A stretch of DNA of 64,000 bases from JAVBMP01 sp031552195 (GCA_031552195.1 JAVBMT010000023.1:62001-126000), one strand, 5' to 3'. Shown: positions 1-8,380, counted from the stretch's first letter. Program-made: numbers and translations. Notes: generated by a model from the letters alone, not told the origin.

Positions 1-407
1 TGCCGCCGGTATACGTCAATCAGGTAACTGATCGCGTGAAAAGTAAAGAAACTGATCCCAAGAGGCATTGACGCTTTTTTGTTTTCCAGTGTTGGCAAAA
101 TGAACGAAACCAGCCAATAAGCGTACTTGAATCCTATAAGAACGGCCAAATTGACGGCTACGAATATAGCAACCCATACGCGCGGGCTTTTGCTCTTGGG
201 CAAGTAATTTCCGGCTGCATAGTTGATGATGCCAAGGGCAAGAAGTAAAAAGACATTGGCCGCTTCTCCCCATGTATAAAAAAGCAGGCTTACAAAAAGC
301 AAGCCGGCATTGCGCAAGGCTTCCGACTTAGCAAATCTGGCTGAAAGGTCAACGGCTAAAAATAACGGCAGAAGTAAAAAAATAAATGATAAAGAAGCGA
401 AAACCAT
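1..407 (-). CDS. MBOAT family O-acyltransferase (AlgI-like), 5' part only
   Basis: The first 135 codons of a membrane-bound O-acyltransferase run off the left edge of the window. The frame opens at an ATG whose first base is 407, six bases after GGTGG, and stays open to base 1. The family layout is clear: a hydrophobic first helix with LLLPLFLAVD, then LLFYTWGE near residues 41-48, more helices near 50-66 and 78-100, and the hallmark LGISFFTFHAISYLIDVYR ending at about residue 134. AlgI-type proteins move acetyl groups onto polysaccharides being exported; the catalytic His lies beyond the edge, so the substrate cannot be judged. It diverges from the gene at 899. Family assignment is firm, the acceptor is unknown. 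Confidence 0.85.
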   Translation of the reverse strand, partial: MVFASLSFIFLLLPLFLAVDLSARFAKSEALRNAGLLFVSLLFYTWGEAANVFLLLALGIINYAAGNYLPKSKSPRVWVAIFVAVNLAVLIGFKYAYWLVSFILPTLENKKASMPLGISFFTFHAISYLIDVYRR

Positions 408-685
408 ATAAATCCACCGTACCTTTACTTCGAGCAAGCGCGTTTGCCCACCGGGGAAAGACTATATTAAAACTTTTTTCCCCTCAACTCTAAATGATAG
501 TTGTCATTGTTTGACGCAGGGAATTTCGCCGTGTAAACGGGAACATAATTTTAACCCACCCGCCCCTTTGCATATTTGGGGCATGCTCTTGACCGTTCGG
601 GGGGGGGGACGCGTGTATCAAATTGTGTGCCAAAAGACCCTGAAAAAGGTATAAAAATGTCAGTCACGACCCACCAAACAAATTT

Positions 686-738
686 AGTAACAAATAGACC
701 CCGCAAGGCTTAGCGCCTTGCGGGGTCTATTTGTTACT
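686..738. terminator. Perfect 24-bp hairpin, probable bidirectional terminator
   Basis: The arms at 686-709 and 715-738 are perfect complements around a 5-base loop. The inner 13 bp are GC-rich (GACCCCGCAAGGC) and the outer part is AT-rich, so either strand would give a GC stem followed by a U-rich run (TATTTGTTACT on +). That fits a bidirectional terminator, although neither neighbouring gene is known to read into it. Confidence 0.6.
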
Positions 739-818
739 GGCCAATCTAAATCGGAGCGCGGCGTTGAAATGTAAATAGAAAACAGAGCAAGAAAAAACTT
801 AGAACATGTTGTTTTCAA

Positions 819-846
819 TAAAGATTATCCGCCTTCCTGCCGACAA
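819..846 (+). promoter_or_regulatory. Sigma-28 (FliA)-like promoter of the gene at 899
   Basis: TAAA at 819-822 and GCCGACAA at 839-846 match the FliA -35 and -10 elements (TAAA, GCCGATAA) with 16 bases between them, one more than the usual 15. The start codon lies 53 bases downstream. The same signal with ideal spacing precedes flagellin 1 in this window, which supports the reading. Confidence 0.45.
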
Positions 847-898
847 GTAAAGTAAAGGATAAGGAATTTAGTCCTGACGCGTAACGTGGAGGTGCTCA

Positions 899-1645
899 AT
901 GAACCTTGGCGGCATGAACAACAGCTTGATAGGCAGCCTGAACGTTTTCAATCCTAAAGCGTTACTGCGCGGAAAACATGATAAAAATCCCGCTGAAGAT
1001 GTTTCTCTTGAAACTGGCTCCACCACTTCCGCGCCTGTTGCTCAAGATCTTTCTATTGCGGATGGCATAAAAAATACCGCTATCACGCCTCCAGACCAAC
1101 CGGATATGATGGCGCGCAATTTTGTCGGGGCTGACGATAAAGAATCCAGATACCTCTCCGCCACGCTGGCATCGTTTTCCGCCATGAAAAAAATGAGACA
1201 ATCCGAACAAAATACCATGACCTCAATCCTGGAAACATTCGGGGGAATTTCCGGGCCTTCTTTATACGATCCGCATGGAAACACGAAAAGTGTCGGAGCC
1301 ACTGAAGCCGAGATAAAAAAAATACTGAAAATGCAAGCCGCTAAAAAAATAATGGAAGATGCGGAAGAGGACATGAGAGATACGAAGAAGCGGCTTGAAG
1401 AAAAAGCGCAGGAAGCCGCCGCCCCGAAAGACGCGAACGGCAACCCCATCCCTGACGTTACGAATGCCGGTTCCGGCCCCGCTCTTGCGGAGGTTCAGGC
1501 CGTTCCGCCAGCGCCGGCCCATGAAACGGAACCCGCGGCTGTTGATGCCTACGGAGGTGATGCGGTTCCGGATATTTCCGCACCTGAAACGGCTTTAGCG
1601 CCAAGACCGGCAGACCACCAAATTTCAATAAATATTACCGTTTAA
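899..1645 (+). CDS. Unknown 248-residue protein, possible late flagellar regulon member
   Basis: I do not recognise this protein. The start is set by GGAGGTG four bases before the ATG. It has no signal peptide or membrane segment. Residues about 136-172 are rich in Lys, Glu and Ala in a pattern that should form a coiled coil (KKILKMQAAKKIMEDAEEDM). The last 70 residues are Ala/Pro-rich and unstructured-looking, ending in ISINITV. It stands alone between two hairpins. The upstream sequence resembles a FliA promoter, so a role tied to motility or chemotaxis is possible, but nothing in the protein itself shows this. Confidence 0.75.
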   Translation: MNLGGMNNSLIGSLNVFNPKALLRGKHDKNPAEDVSLETGSTTSAPVAQDLSIADGIKNTAITPPDQPDMMARNFVGADDKESRYLSATLASFSAMKKMRQSEQNTMTSILETFGGISGPSLYDPHGNTKSVGATEAEIKKILKMQAAKKIMEDAEEDMRDTKKRLEEKAQEAAAPKDANGNPIPDVTNAGSGPALAEVQAVPPAPAHETEPAAVDAYGGDAVPDISAPETALAPRPADHQISINITV

Positions 1646-1656
1646 CGGCAAATTAT

Positions 1657-1703
1657 AAACGCGGCAAGGCTTCCGGCTGTAATCCGGAAGCCTTGCCGCG
1701 TTT
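1657..1703 (+). terminator. Hairpin terminator after the gene at 899
   Basis: The 20-base arms at 1657-1676 and 1684-1703 pair perfectly around a 7-base loop and begin 11 bases after the stop codon. The outer A/T pairs give AAA on one side and TTT on the other, so it could stop transcription from either side. Confidence 0.75.
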
Positions 1704-1857
1704 GCGCGATAATGTGGCCTGATTCCGGCCCGTTTGCCCTGGTTGTTCGAAACGCGCCGAAACGCCTTGCCGCGTTGACAAAATACGGCAAAAAGCGGAC
1801 GATGCGCCCGGAATAAAATCATTTGGCACAACAGAAAAAAACGCGAAGGAGCCGGAA

Positions 1858-3285
1858 ATGCGAAAAGAGAACGTTGCCGTGATAGGAGGCGGGCTGGCCG
1901 GGTGCGAATGCGCCTTCCGGCTGGCGGAAGCCGGGTTCCCCGTAACCCTGTTTGAAATGCGCCCCGAAGTTGCAACCCCGGCCCATGAAAGCGCCGACCT
2001 GGCGGAACTTGTCTGCTCAAACTCTTTTCGCTCCAACGACCCGCAAAGCGCTGTAGGTTTGCTTAAGGAAGAAATGCGCGCCCTCGGCAGCCTGACCATG
2101 CGCGTGGCCGCCAAAACCTCCGTGCCGGCCGGAAAGGCCCTGGCGGTGGACAGGGAGCTATTTTCCCGCGAAATTACCGAAACTCTCTCCGAACATCCCA
2201 ATATCACCCTTACCCGGCGGGAAATTACCGGCCTGACCACTGAAAACCATCAATATTTAGATGGTTTCAGCAAAATCGCCGTCTGCGCTGGGCCATTGGC
2301 CAGCCCGGCCCTGAGCGAGGCGCTGGCCAGGCTTACCGGCAGCGATCAGCTCTATTTCTATGACGCCATCGCCCCCATCGTTTACGGTTCATCCATCAAC
2401 ATGGATATCGCCTTTCGCGGTTCGCGCTATGACAAAGACGCGCTCCGCCCGGAGGAAAACGCTCCTGAAAACGCCTCCGGTCAGGAAGGCGTGGCCGGTG
2501 AAGAAGAGAGTGGAGATTATATTAACTGCCCGATGAGCCGCGAAGAATATTTCACCTTCCGTGAAGCCTTGCTGAACGGGGAAAAAGCCAAAAGCAAAGA
2601 CTTTGAAAAAGAAGTGCACTTTGAAGGCTGCATGCCGGTTGAAGCCTTGGCCGAACGCGGGGAAATGACCCTGGCCTTCGGCCCGCTCAAGCCGGTGGGC
2701 TTCACCGACCCGCGCAGCGGGCGCAGGCCGTTCGCCCTGCTGCAGCTCAGGGCGGAAAATCTGAACCGCAGCATGTTCAACCTGGTCGGCTGCCAAACCA
2801 AGCTCACCTACCCCGAACAGGAAAGGATATTCCGCCTGATTCCCGGGCTGGAAAAGGCCGAATTCGCCCGGCTGGGCAGCATGCACCGCAACACCTTCGT
2901 CAACGCCCCCAAAGTTTTGGACGGCAACCTGGCCTTGCGCGCGGCCCCGCATATACACCTCGCCGGGCAAATCACCGGAGTGGAAGGCTACGTTGAATCC
3001 GCCGCCTGCGGGTTATGGCTGGGAATAATTCTTGCGGCGGAACTTGGCGGGAAAAAAGACGATTTGCCGGACCTTCCGGCCGAGAGTTCCCTGGGGGCTT
3101 TGCTCCGGCATTTGCGCCAGCCGGTAAAAAATTTCCAGCCTTCAAACGTGCAGTTCGGCCTTATGCCGGAACTTGAGCAAAAAGCCAAAAAAATCGCCCG
3201 CAAGGCTTTATATTCCGAACGCGCGAAGGCCGCCTTCGCCGCATGGCTGGCCGCCGCAGAAAATTCTTTGAACGCTCCTGAATAA
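1858..3285 (+). CDS. trmFO: Methylenetetrahydrofolate-tRNA-(uracil-5-)-methyltransferase
   Basis: This flavoenzyme makes 5-methyluridine at position 54 of tRNA using methylenetetrahydrofolate and reduced FAD. The FAD-binding motif GGGLAGCECAFRLAEAGF is at residues 10-27, followed by VTLFEMRP. The cysteines expected for catalysis in this family lie in VCSNSF (about residue 52) and INCPM (about residue 223). The C-terminal AGQITGVEGYVESAA motif is also present. At 475 residues it is longer than many homologues because of an acidic insert of about 25 residues near 194-219. GAAGGAG precedes the ATG. It stands alone, with a glycosyltransferase-like gene 22 bases downstream on the same strand. Confidence 0.93.
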   Translation: MRKENVAVIGGGLAGCECAFRLAEAGFPVTLFEMRPEVATPAHESADLAELVCSNSFRSNDPQSAVGLLKEEMRALGSLTMRVAAKTSVPAGKALAVDRELFSREITETLSEHPNITLTRREITGLTTENHQYLDGFSKIAVCAGPLASPALSEALARLTGSDQLYFYDAIAPIVYGSSINMDIAFRGSRYDKDALRPEENAPENASGQEGVAGEEESGDYINCPMSREEYFTFREALLNGEKAKSKDFEKEVHFEGCMPVEALAERGEMTLAFGPLKPVGFTDPRSGRRPFALLQLRAENLNRSMFNLVGCQTKLTYPEQERIFRLIPGLEKAEFARLGSMHRNTFVNAPKVLDGNLALRAAPHIHLAGQITGVEGYVESAACGLWLGIILAAELGGKKDDLPDLPAESSLGALLRHLRQPVKNFQPSNVQFGLMPELEQKAKKIARKALYSERAKAAFAAWLAAAENSLNAPE

Positions 3286-3307
3286 TTCAATTATGCTTGG
3301 AAGAAAC

Positions 3308-4249
3308 ATGTATGAAAAAAATGTCGACGTTTTTATAAACGTGTTCGGGAAGCCTTATCAGACTGCCCTGGCCCTACTTTCCCTGCTGCGTTGGTCAGGC
3401 GGGCGCATAGACAAGATTTTTTTTCATGAGGAACCCGGCACCTCGGAATTTGAGCGAAGAAACCATGCCCCCATTCTGGAATTCCTTAAAGACAGGATCG
3501 TACATTTTCCCGTTCCCCGATGGCTAGGCACAAACACGACGGACGAGAAGCGCCTGCCGGAAGACGAGGTCTATCGCCTGTCCATGCGCTATCAGTACGG
3601 CTGGGAAAACACCTCTAAAAAATATGCCCTTATTATCCATAACGATATCGAAGTAACCGCCGATGTCGTGTCGGAACTGCTGAAAACGATATCTTCCTCG
3701 CACACCGCCGCCGGAGAAATAGGGCAATGCTGGTGGTGCCCGGCCATGCAGCACGGCCTGTGCTCTCCTGAACGCTATGAAAGTTACAAACCCAAGTATC
3801 ATCAGCTCATGTACATATATAATACGGGCATGGATTATAAAAACCGCCGGGCCTACAACCTTGGCCTGCGCCCCGAGTTCTGGGAAAAGCCCTGGCCTCT
3901 GCCGGAATGCAGGGTGAATGAATGGTGCATGCTGGTTGATATGGAAAAGGCCCGCCCGGCGACGCAGCCCTTCGGCCCGGCGGCTCCGCTCGGGGCCTGT
4001 TTCGCTTCCGGGGCGAAAATAGGGGAAAATTGGGATGAAGACGTCAACCTTGATACAGGTGTGCAGTGGTTCCGCGATCTCAGCCACATGGGACATAAAT
4101 TCGCGCATTACCCGATAGAGCGCTGCATAAGGCACGACAGGCAAGGCAACCTTGCCCTGAATCACGCTGAATTGTATGTGAAAAACGAAATGCTGGCCAA
4201 ACAGACCCTGCAACGGGAGTATCCCGATTTTTACCGCGTACTGAAATAA
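3308..4249 (+). CDS. Glycosyltransferase-like protein
   Basis: A 313-residue soluble protein that resembles small GT-A type glycosyltransferases. It opens with VDVFINVFGKPYQTALALL, typical of the first strand and helix of that fold, followed by IDKIFFHEE. HNDIEV, near residue 111, sits where the metal-binding acidic motif would be expected. The ATG at 3308 is chosen because GGAAG lies five bases before it; an in-frame ATG at 3293 has no such site. It lies 22 bases after trmFO and converges on the gene at 4320. The sugar and acceptor cannot be told. The fold call is an inference from short motifs. Confidence 0.6.
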   Translation: MYEKNVDVFINVFGKPYQTALALLSLLRWSGGRIDKIFFHEEPGTSEFERRNHAPILEFLKDRIVHFPVPRWLGTNTTDEKRLPEDEVYRLSMRYQYGWENTSKKYALIIHNDIEVTADVVSELLKTISSSHTAAGEIGQCWWCPAMQHGLCSPERYESYKPKYHQLMYIYNTGMDYKNRRAYNLGLRPEFWEKPWPLPECRVNEWCMLVDMEKARPATQPFGPAAPLGACFASGAKIGENWDEDVNLDTGVQWFRDLSHMGHKFAHYPIERCIRHDRQGNLALNHAELYVKNEMLAKQTLQREYPDFYRVLK

Positions 4250-4263
4250 AAAACTTGAAAAAT

Positions 4264-4299
4264 CCGAGGCGGAAAGAGGCCTGCCCCTCTCCACCTCGG
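4264..4299. terminator. Nested hairpin between convergent genes
   Basis: CCGAGG at 4264-4269 pairs with CCTCGG at 4294-4299, and an inner AGAGG/CCTCT stem lies inside. It sits in the 70-base gap between two converging genes and probably ends transcription from both sides. There is no strong T run. Confidence 0.4.
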
Positions 4300-4319
4300 C
4301 AACCGCCTTGCGGCCGGGG

Positions 4320-4721
4320 TTACGCTTTCGCGAACCCTTCCTTTATCACGGCCTTCAGGTAGTCCGTAAAGCCGTCCGGATCTTCAACATCAAAGCAGAT
4401 CGCGTCTTTGTCCCCTTCCAGGCCGCCGGGGATAAGGTCGCCTTTTTCTTCAGGGTCGCTCACCACTTCAGCGTAAAAACAAGCTGAAAGCCAGCGTGAT
4501 TCAGGGTCGTCGTCAATAATATCCAGAAGCCCGAAAAACGGGCGGCTCGCTTGCGCGGGGTTGATCAGGCGAACGGAGTGGCTCACGCCCGGGCGGCCTT
4601 TATATTCGAGCCGTATCCCAGGCAGCGTTCCGGCGTAGTCAAGAAGCCCGGTGAATAGGGGCTTGATATTATAGTTGTCTTTGGTCCAGTCCTGCAAAAA
4701 AGCCTCAAGCTGCTTATCCAT
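4320..4721 (-). CDS. Conserved-looking small hypothetical protein, 133 residues
   Basis: I do not recognise a family. The protein is acidic and soluble, begins MDKQLEAFLQDW, and has a central alpha/beta-looking stretch with many hydrophobic strands and repeated acidic turns (DIIDDDPESRW, CFDVEDPDGF). The ATG at 4721 is preferred over longer readings because GAGG lies five bases upstream and longer versions overlap the preceding gene. It follows the glycosyltransferase gene by 22 bases on the same strand and is probably its operon partner. Confidence 0.7.
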   Translation of the reverse strand: MDKQLEAFLQDWTKDNYNIKPLFTGLLDYAGTLPGIRLEYKGRPGVSHSVRLINPAQASRPFFGLLDIIDDDPESRWLSACFYAEVVSDPEEKGDLIPGGLEGDKDAICFDVEDPDGFTDYLKAVIKEGFAKA

Positions 4722-4743
4722 TTCAACCTCGCGGATTATGTTG

Positions 4744-6057
4744 TTATAGGGGGTTGTTCCCCGCAAACCGCCCTGAGGCGGCCTGATGCAGCAGATCTGT
4801 ATGCCGCGCCAGGCACGCGTCCAGGTCATACCTCTCCAAAATTGTACGCCGCGCCGCGTTACGCACCGCCGTAAAGGCCTCCGGGCGCGCCAGGGCCTGA
4901 TCGATCAGCCCGGACAGCGCCTGGTGGTCAAAAAAATCAAACAGCAGGCCGTTCCAGCCGTCTTCTATCACCTCAGTAACCGGCGCTGTGGCGGAAGCGG
5001 CCAGCAGGCACCCGCAAGACATCGCTTCCAGCATGGACCAGGAAAGCACGAAGGGATAAGTGAGGTAAACGTGAACGGAGGAAACCTGGAAAATTGTCCG
5101 TAAATCCGGATAAGGCACCCGCCCCAGAAAATGGATGCGCGAAAAGTCAAGGCGCCCCCGCAATTCTTCCAGCAGCATGTCCTTATAGGTGCGCCCGTTC
5201 GCCAAAGCCGGGCTGTAGCTTACTTCCGTTCCGCCAACGATAATGACGTGCGCATCCGGGTGAGCGGCCTGAACGGCTGGCAGACTGCGCAAAAAAGTAT
5301 GGATGCCGCGGTAAGGCTCAAGGTTGCGCACGCAATAGGTGACCACCTTGTCGCCCGAGCCGAGAACAAACGAGTTTTCCTCCCCGCCCGGTTCCCGCCC
5401 GCCAACGATACGGCTTGCGCCCTGCCCGTCAATCCGGCGCAGGGCCAGAACGGCTTGCCGGTTCGGACTCATGAAACCCGTATCGATGCCCTCGTGCATA
5501 ATATGCATGCGTTCCTTCATAAATAAAGGATACCGCGAGGCTTGCCAACGAGTCGGGCAAACGCAGGCGTCAGCTCCGGCAAAAGAAACAAGTTGGGCGG
5601 AATTTATGAGGCGGATGGAAAAATCCTTGCCCGGCCCGTTCGGAAACTCGGGGTCAAAAGCCATATCCGCCTCATTCGCACGGAAATAGTACTCACAAAA
5701 CATCACCACAGGAACGGAAGGAAAAACATCTTGAATAAACAACCCTTCGCCCCAACCCGGATGAACCGCTACGACATCCGGCCGGAAACCTTTGTTTTTC
5801 AAATTTTCAAGGCTGCGCGCGGCTATCCGCCCCTGCCTGACATTGGCTTCAAAACGCTTCAGATCCGGAACCGCGCTGTGGGGAGAAACTGGCGGAAGCT
5901 GATAACCGATGGTTGTCACACCGGGAACCTGGCCGCGGTTCCTGATTTTTTCAGCGTTGCCCAGGCCTATGACCCGGTTGTTTTTGTCGGAGGCAAGGCG
6001 GCGGGCCAGATGCAGATATTGACCGGGAAAATTTTGATGCATCAAAAGAATGTTCAC
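4744..6057 (-). CDS. Family 4 glycosyltransferase
   Basis: A GT-B fold retaining glycosyltransferase of 437 residues. The N-terminus is MNILLMHQNFPGQYLHLARRL, and the C-terminal donor-binding half holds VIIVGGTEVSY followed by EAMSCGCLLAASATAPVTEVI, the E-x7-E region that contacts the nucleotide sugar. The start is read as GTG at 6057 because GAGGG precedes it by eight bases; an ATG five codons later is the alternative. It lies 118 bases after the acyltransferase gene and just before a small hypothetical gene. The role is probably in cell-surface or secreted glycan synthesis; the sugar is unknown. Confidence 0.85.
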   Translation of the reverse strand: MNILLMHQNFPGQYLHLARRLASDKNNRVIGLGNAEKIRNRGQVPGVTTIGYQLPPVSPHSAVPDLKRFEANVRQGRIAARSLENLKNKGFRPDVVAVHPGWGEGLFIQDVFPSVPVVMFCEYYFRANEADMAFDPEFPNGPGKDFSIRLINSAQLVSFAGADACVCPTRWQASRYPLFMKERMHIMHEGIDTGFMSPNRQAVLALRRIDGQGASRIVGGREPGGEENSFVLGSGDKVVTYCVRNLEPYRGIHTFLRSLPAVQAAHPDAHVIIVGGTEVSYSPALANGRTYKDMLLEELRGRLDFSRIHFLGRVPYPDLRTIFQVSSVHVYLTYPFVLSWSMLEAMSCGCLLAASATAPVTEVIEDGWNGLLFDFFDHQALSGLIDQALARPEAFTAVRNAARRTILERYDLDACLARHTDLLHQAASGRFAGNNPL

Positions 6058-6175
6058 CCCGAATACCCTCTTTTGATTCGCAACGTCCGAAGATCGGCGC
6101 AGGAAGAGACAGAGTGACTTTCAGCCTTAGAACCATGCCCTTCAGCCAGGCGCGCAGGCAAAATCCGCCGGAATC

Positions 6176-6997
6176 TCATTCGCCCGCCAAGGCCTTGCGC
6201 TCTTCAGCCGCGGGAAGGCTTTTCAGTCCCCAGGCCTCAAGGCGGCTTTTTATGAATTCGCAAACATGGGCATGCTCCGCCTTGCCGTTGCCCTCAACTA
6301 TAATAGGCTCCCCAAAAACAAAGTTTACCGGAAGATTGGGATTAACCGGCCCGGCGTCTTTGATTATTTTGCCCATGCCCCATGCGTCAGTGCGCAAGGC
6401 CACCGGCACGACCGGAACCCCGGCCTTGCGCGCCAATTTCACGCCCGCGCTGTTGAACTGCTGCGGGTCAAACCCTATGCTGCGCGTGCTTTGCGGAAAA
6501 ACGATCACGGAAATACCCTTGGAAAGTCGCTCCGCTCCTTCCTCAAGAATGGCGCCAAGGTCGGCCTTGGGGCTGGTACGCCCGACAACGATAGGGTTGC
6601 GCGACGCCAGAACATGCTTGAAATAGGGATATTTCATCAGGGAATCTTTAACTACGAAAGTAACGTCCCGATGTGGCTGAATAAGGCAGGGAAGAACGAA
6701 AGTCTCCAGCGTGCTCATATGGTTTCCGATGAAAACGCAAGGTCCTTCCGGCTTAAGAATATTTTCCGCCCCGCGCACATGCACGTTTACGCCAACCGCT
6801 TCCAGGGCGCGCACGGTGCCGATGCTTCCTTCAACCCAGGCGGCGCTGTCATACCGGCCTTTTTTGGCCATTATTCCGGATTTTACAACTATTTTCAATA
6901 TATTAGCGTAAAAAAACAGGCTCGGGAAAATGTTCTGCAAGGCATTCACTTGCCCTTCCTGCGTATCATATGAATCGGAAACAAGAAGTTGCTTCAT
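6176..6997 (-). CDS. PlsC-like 1-acyl-sn-glycerol-3-phosphate acyltransferase
   Basis: A 273-residue member of the lysophosphatidic acid acyltransferase family, which adds the second acyl chain during phospholipid synthesis at the inner membrane. The block GNHMSTLETF near residues 91-100 and PVVPVALRTDAWG further on place it in the family. The motifs deviate: the usual H-x4-D is H-x4-E here, and FPEGTRS is replaced by FPQSTRS. GAGGG precedes the ATG. It heads a leftward run with the glycosyltransferase at 4744-6057. Specificity for another acceptor is possible given the motif changes. Confidence 0.8.
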   Translation of the reverse strand: MKQLLVSDSYDTQEGQVNALQNIFPSLFFYANILKIVVKSGIMAKKGRYDSAAWVEGSIGTVRALEAVGVNVHVRGAENILKPEGPCVFIGNHMSTLETFVLPCLIQPHRDVTFVVKDSLMKYPYFKHVLASRNPIVVGRTSPKADLGAILEEGAERLSKGISVIVFPQSTRSIGFDPQQFNSAGVKLARKAGVPVVPVALRTDAWGMGKIIKDAGPVNPNLPVNFVFGEPIIVEGNGKAEHAHVCEFIKSRLEAWGLKSLPAAEERKALAGE

Positions 6998-7236
6998 GTT
7001 TTCCCTCTAGGTTTAAAGTCAACTTAAAACTATTCAACTATGCGGTATTTATCCAACCATTGCAAGCGTTGAGCAAACCGGCGGAAATAAAGAACCGCAC
7101 CGGCCGAAGCAGCCATTGGCAACAGGGAATATTTTGCCGTCCGGCAAATTCTGCCGGGAAAATATGGCCTCCTTTATCCATCGGATCGGGATGTCATTCC
7201 GGAAAAAGGCGGGCGGACAGTTTTTTTGCAACAAAT

Positions 7237-7263
7237 TAAAGTTCTTAGCCCTGCTGCCGATCA
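7237..7263 (+). promoter_or_regulatory. Sigma-28 promoter P1 of flagellin 1
   Basis: TAAAGTTC, eleven bases, then GCCGATCA. This is a seven-of-eight match in each half to the FliA consensus TAAAGTTT-N11-GCCGATAA with exact spacing. Transcription from it would give a leader of a little over 200 bases. Confidence 0.8.
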
Positions 7264-7369
7264 GATAGGCAACACGCGGCGAATCTGGCTGCCTTGGCAT
7301 TCTTCTTGCTAAATTTGTGCAAAGGGTGGTTTGCCCAAGCCAAATTAATGTTGCAACAAAAAATTTAGC

Positions 7370-7396
7370 TAAAGAATTATCGAGAGGAGTCGATAA
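7370..7396 (+). promoter_or_regulatory. Second sigma-28-like promoter P2 of flagellin 1
   Basis: TAAAGAAT, eleven bases, then GTCGATAA, again with exact FliA spacing and one mismatch in the -10 half. It lies about 90 bases before the flagellin start and would give a much shorter leader than P1. Confidence 0.6.
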
Positions 7397-7486
7397 GCCA
7401 CTCAACGTATCAGGACAGAGTGTCGCAGGGAAGCGGCCGGCATTGTGCCACTGTCCGGAAAGCCAACATATTCATGGAGGAATATC
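7397..7486 (+). promoter_or_regulatory. GGA-rich flagellin leader with a GGACAG/CTGTCC stem
   Basis: The last 90 bases before the start hold GGA or GGGA at CAGGACAG, CAGGGA, CCGGAAA and ATGGAGGAA, the last overlapping the ribosome site. GGACAG at 7413-7418 can pair with CTGTCC at 7451-7456. Such GGA clusters are typical of CsrA targets, and flagellin translation is a known CsrA target in other bacteria. Binding here is inferred. Confidence 0.35.
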
Positions 7487-8380
7487 ATGGCAATGGTTAT
7501 AAATCACAACTTGATGGCAATGAACGCTAACCGTAACCTGGCTTCATCTTACGGTAACCTCGCAACCTCCGTGCAGCGCCTGTCTTCTGGCCTGCGCGTC
7601 AACTCAGCGGCGGACGACGCGGCCGGCCTGGCCATCCGCGAACTTATGCGCGCTGACATTGCCTCTCTGAACCAGGGTGTTCGTAACGCGAACGACGCTA
7701 TTTCGCTTATCCAGACCGCTGACGGCGCTCTGGGCGTTATCGACGAAAAGCTCATTCGTATGAAAGAACTGGCTGAACAGGCCGCTACCGGCACTTACGG
7801 TTCAGACCAGCGTTTGATGATCGAATCCGAGTATCAGGCCATGGCTTCGGAAATAACCCGAATCGCCAACGCCACAGACTTCAACGGGGTGCATCTGCTT
7901 AACGGCGGCTTGTCAAGCGACGTTCACAACGGCGAAAGCCTGACTTCCACCGGCAAGCTGAAGATCCACTTCGGCAGCGGCAACGATAGCGCGGAAGACT
8001 ACTATTACGTCAAGATCGGGAACTCCACGGCTTCCGCTCTGGGCGTGGGCAACTCCGCCGCAACCACAAGCGCGGCTTACACCGTGTCTACCCAGGCTGC
8101 GGCCCAGAGGGCCCTGGACGGCATCAACCAGGCTATCACCTCCAAAGACAAGATCAGAGCTGACCTTGGCGCTATGCAGAACCGTCTGGAGAACACAATC
8201 TCCAACTTGCAGATTCAGGCGGAAAACCTGCAGGCCGCGGAATCTCAGATCTCCGACGTGGACGTCGCCACTGAAATGACCGAGTTTGTGCGCAACCAGA
8301 TTCTGACCCAGGCTGGCGTGGCTATGCTTTCGCAGGCCAACTCCATGCCGAGAATGGCTCTCCAGTTGATCGGCGGTTAA
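7487..8380 (+). CDS. Flagellin 1 (short, D0/D1 type)
   Basis: This 297-residue flagellin is the filament subunit. It has the conserved N-terminal D0/D1 domains (VINHNLMAMNANRNL, RLSSGLRVNSAADDAAGLAI, LNQGVRNANDAISLIQTADG) and the C-terminal pair ending NQILTQAGVAMLSQANSMP. The variable middle, about residues 135-200, is short, so no large D2/D3 domain projects from the filament. The start is fixed by GGAGGA seven bases before the ATG. It stands alone with its own promoters and terminator. It is about 90 percent identical to the flagellin at 33543, with the differences gathered at the ends and in the middle. Confidence 0.97.
   Translation: MAMVINHNLMAMNANRNLASSYGNLATSVQRLSSGLRVNSAADDAAGLAIRELMRADIASLNQGVRNANDAISLIQTADGALGVIDEKLIRMKELAEQAATGTYGSDQRLMIESEYQAMASEITRIANATDFNGVHLLNGGLSSDVHNGESLTSTGKLKIHFGSGNDSAEDYYYVKIGNSTASALGVGNSAATTSAAYTVSTQAAAQRALDGINQAITSKDKIRADLGAMQNRLENTISNLQIQAENLQAAESQISDVDVATEMTEFVRNQILTQAGVAMLSQANSMPRMALQLIGG

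Larger units (their letters stand above)
408..898. other. Divergent intergenic region with G10 tract, hairpin and flagellar-type promoter
   Basis: This 491-base stretch separates the leftward acyltransferase from the rightward gene at 899. No convincing gene was found in it. It holds a run of ten G at 599-608, a perfect 24-bp inverted repeat at 686-738 and a sigma-28-like promoter at 819-846. The acyltransferase promoter must lie in the left part but no clear -35/-10 pair was recognised. Confidence 0.6.
6998..7486. other. Long leader region of flagellin 1
   Basis: This 489-base region between the divergent plsC-like and flagellin genes contains two sigma-28-like promoters (7237-7263 and 7370-7396) and a GGA-rich leader before the flagellin start. 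Short open frames in it lack ribosome sites and are not supported as genes. Nothing was recognised at 6998-7230. Confidence 0.6.

Noticed and set aside
7317..7502. A 61-codon frame in the flagellin 1 leader
   Set aside because: It overlaps the second sigma-28 promoter and the flagellin start, with no ribosome site.
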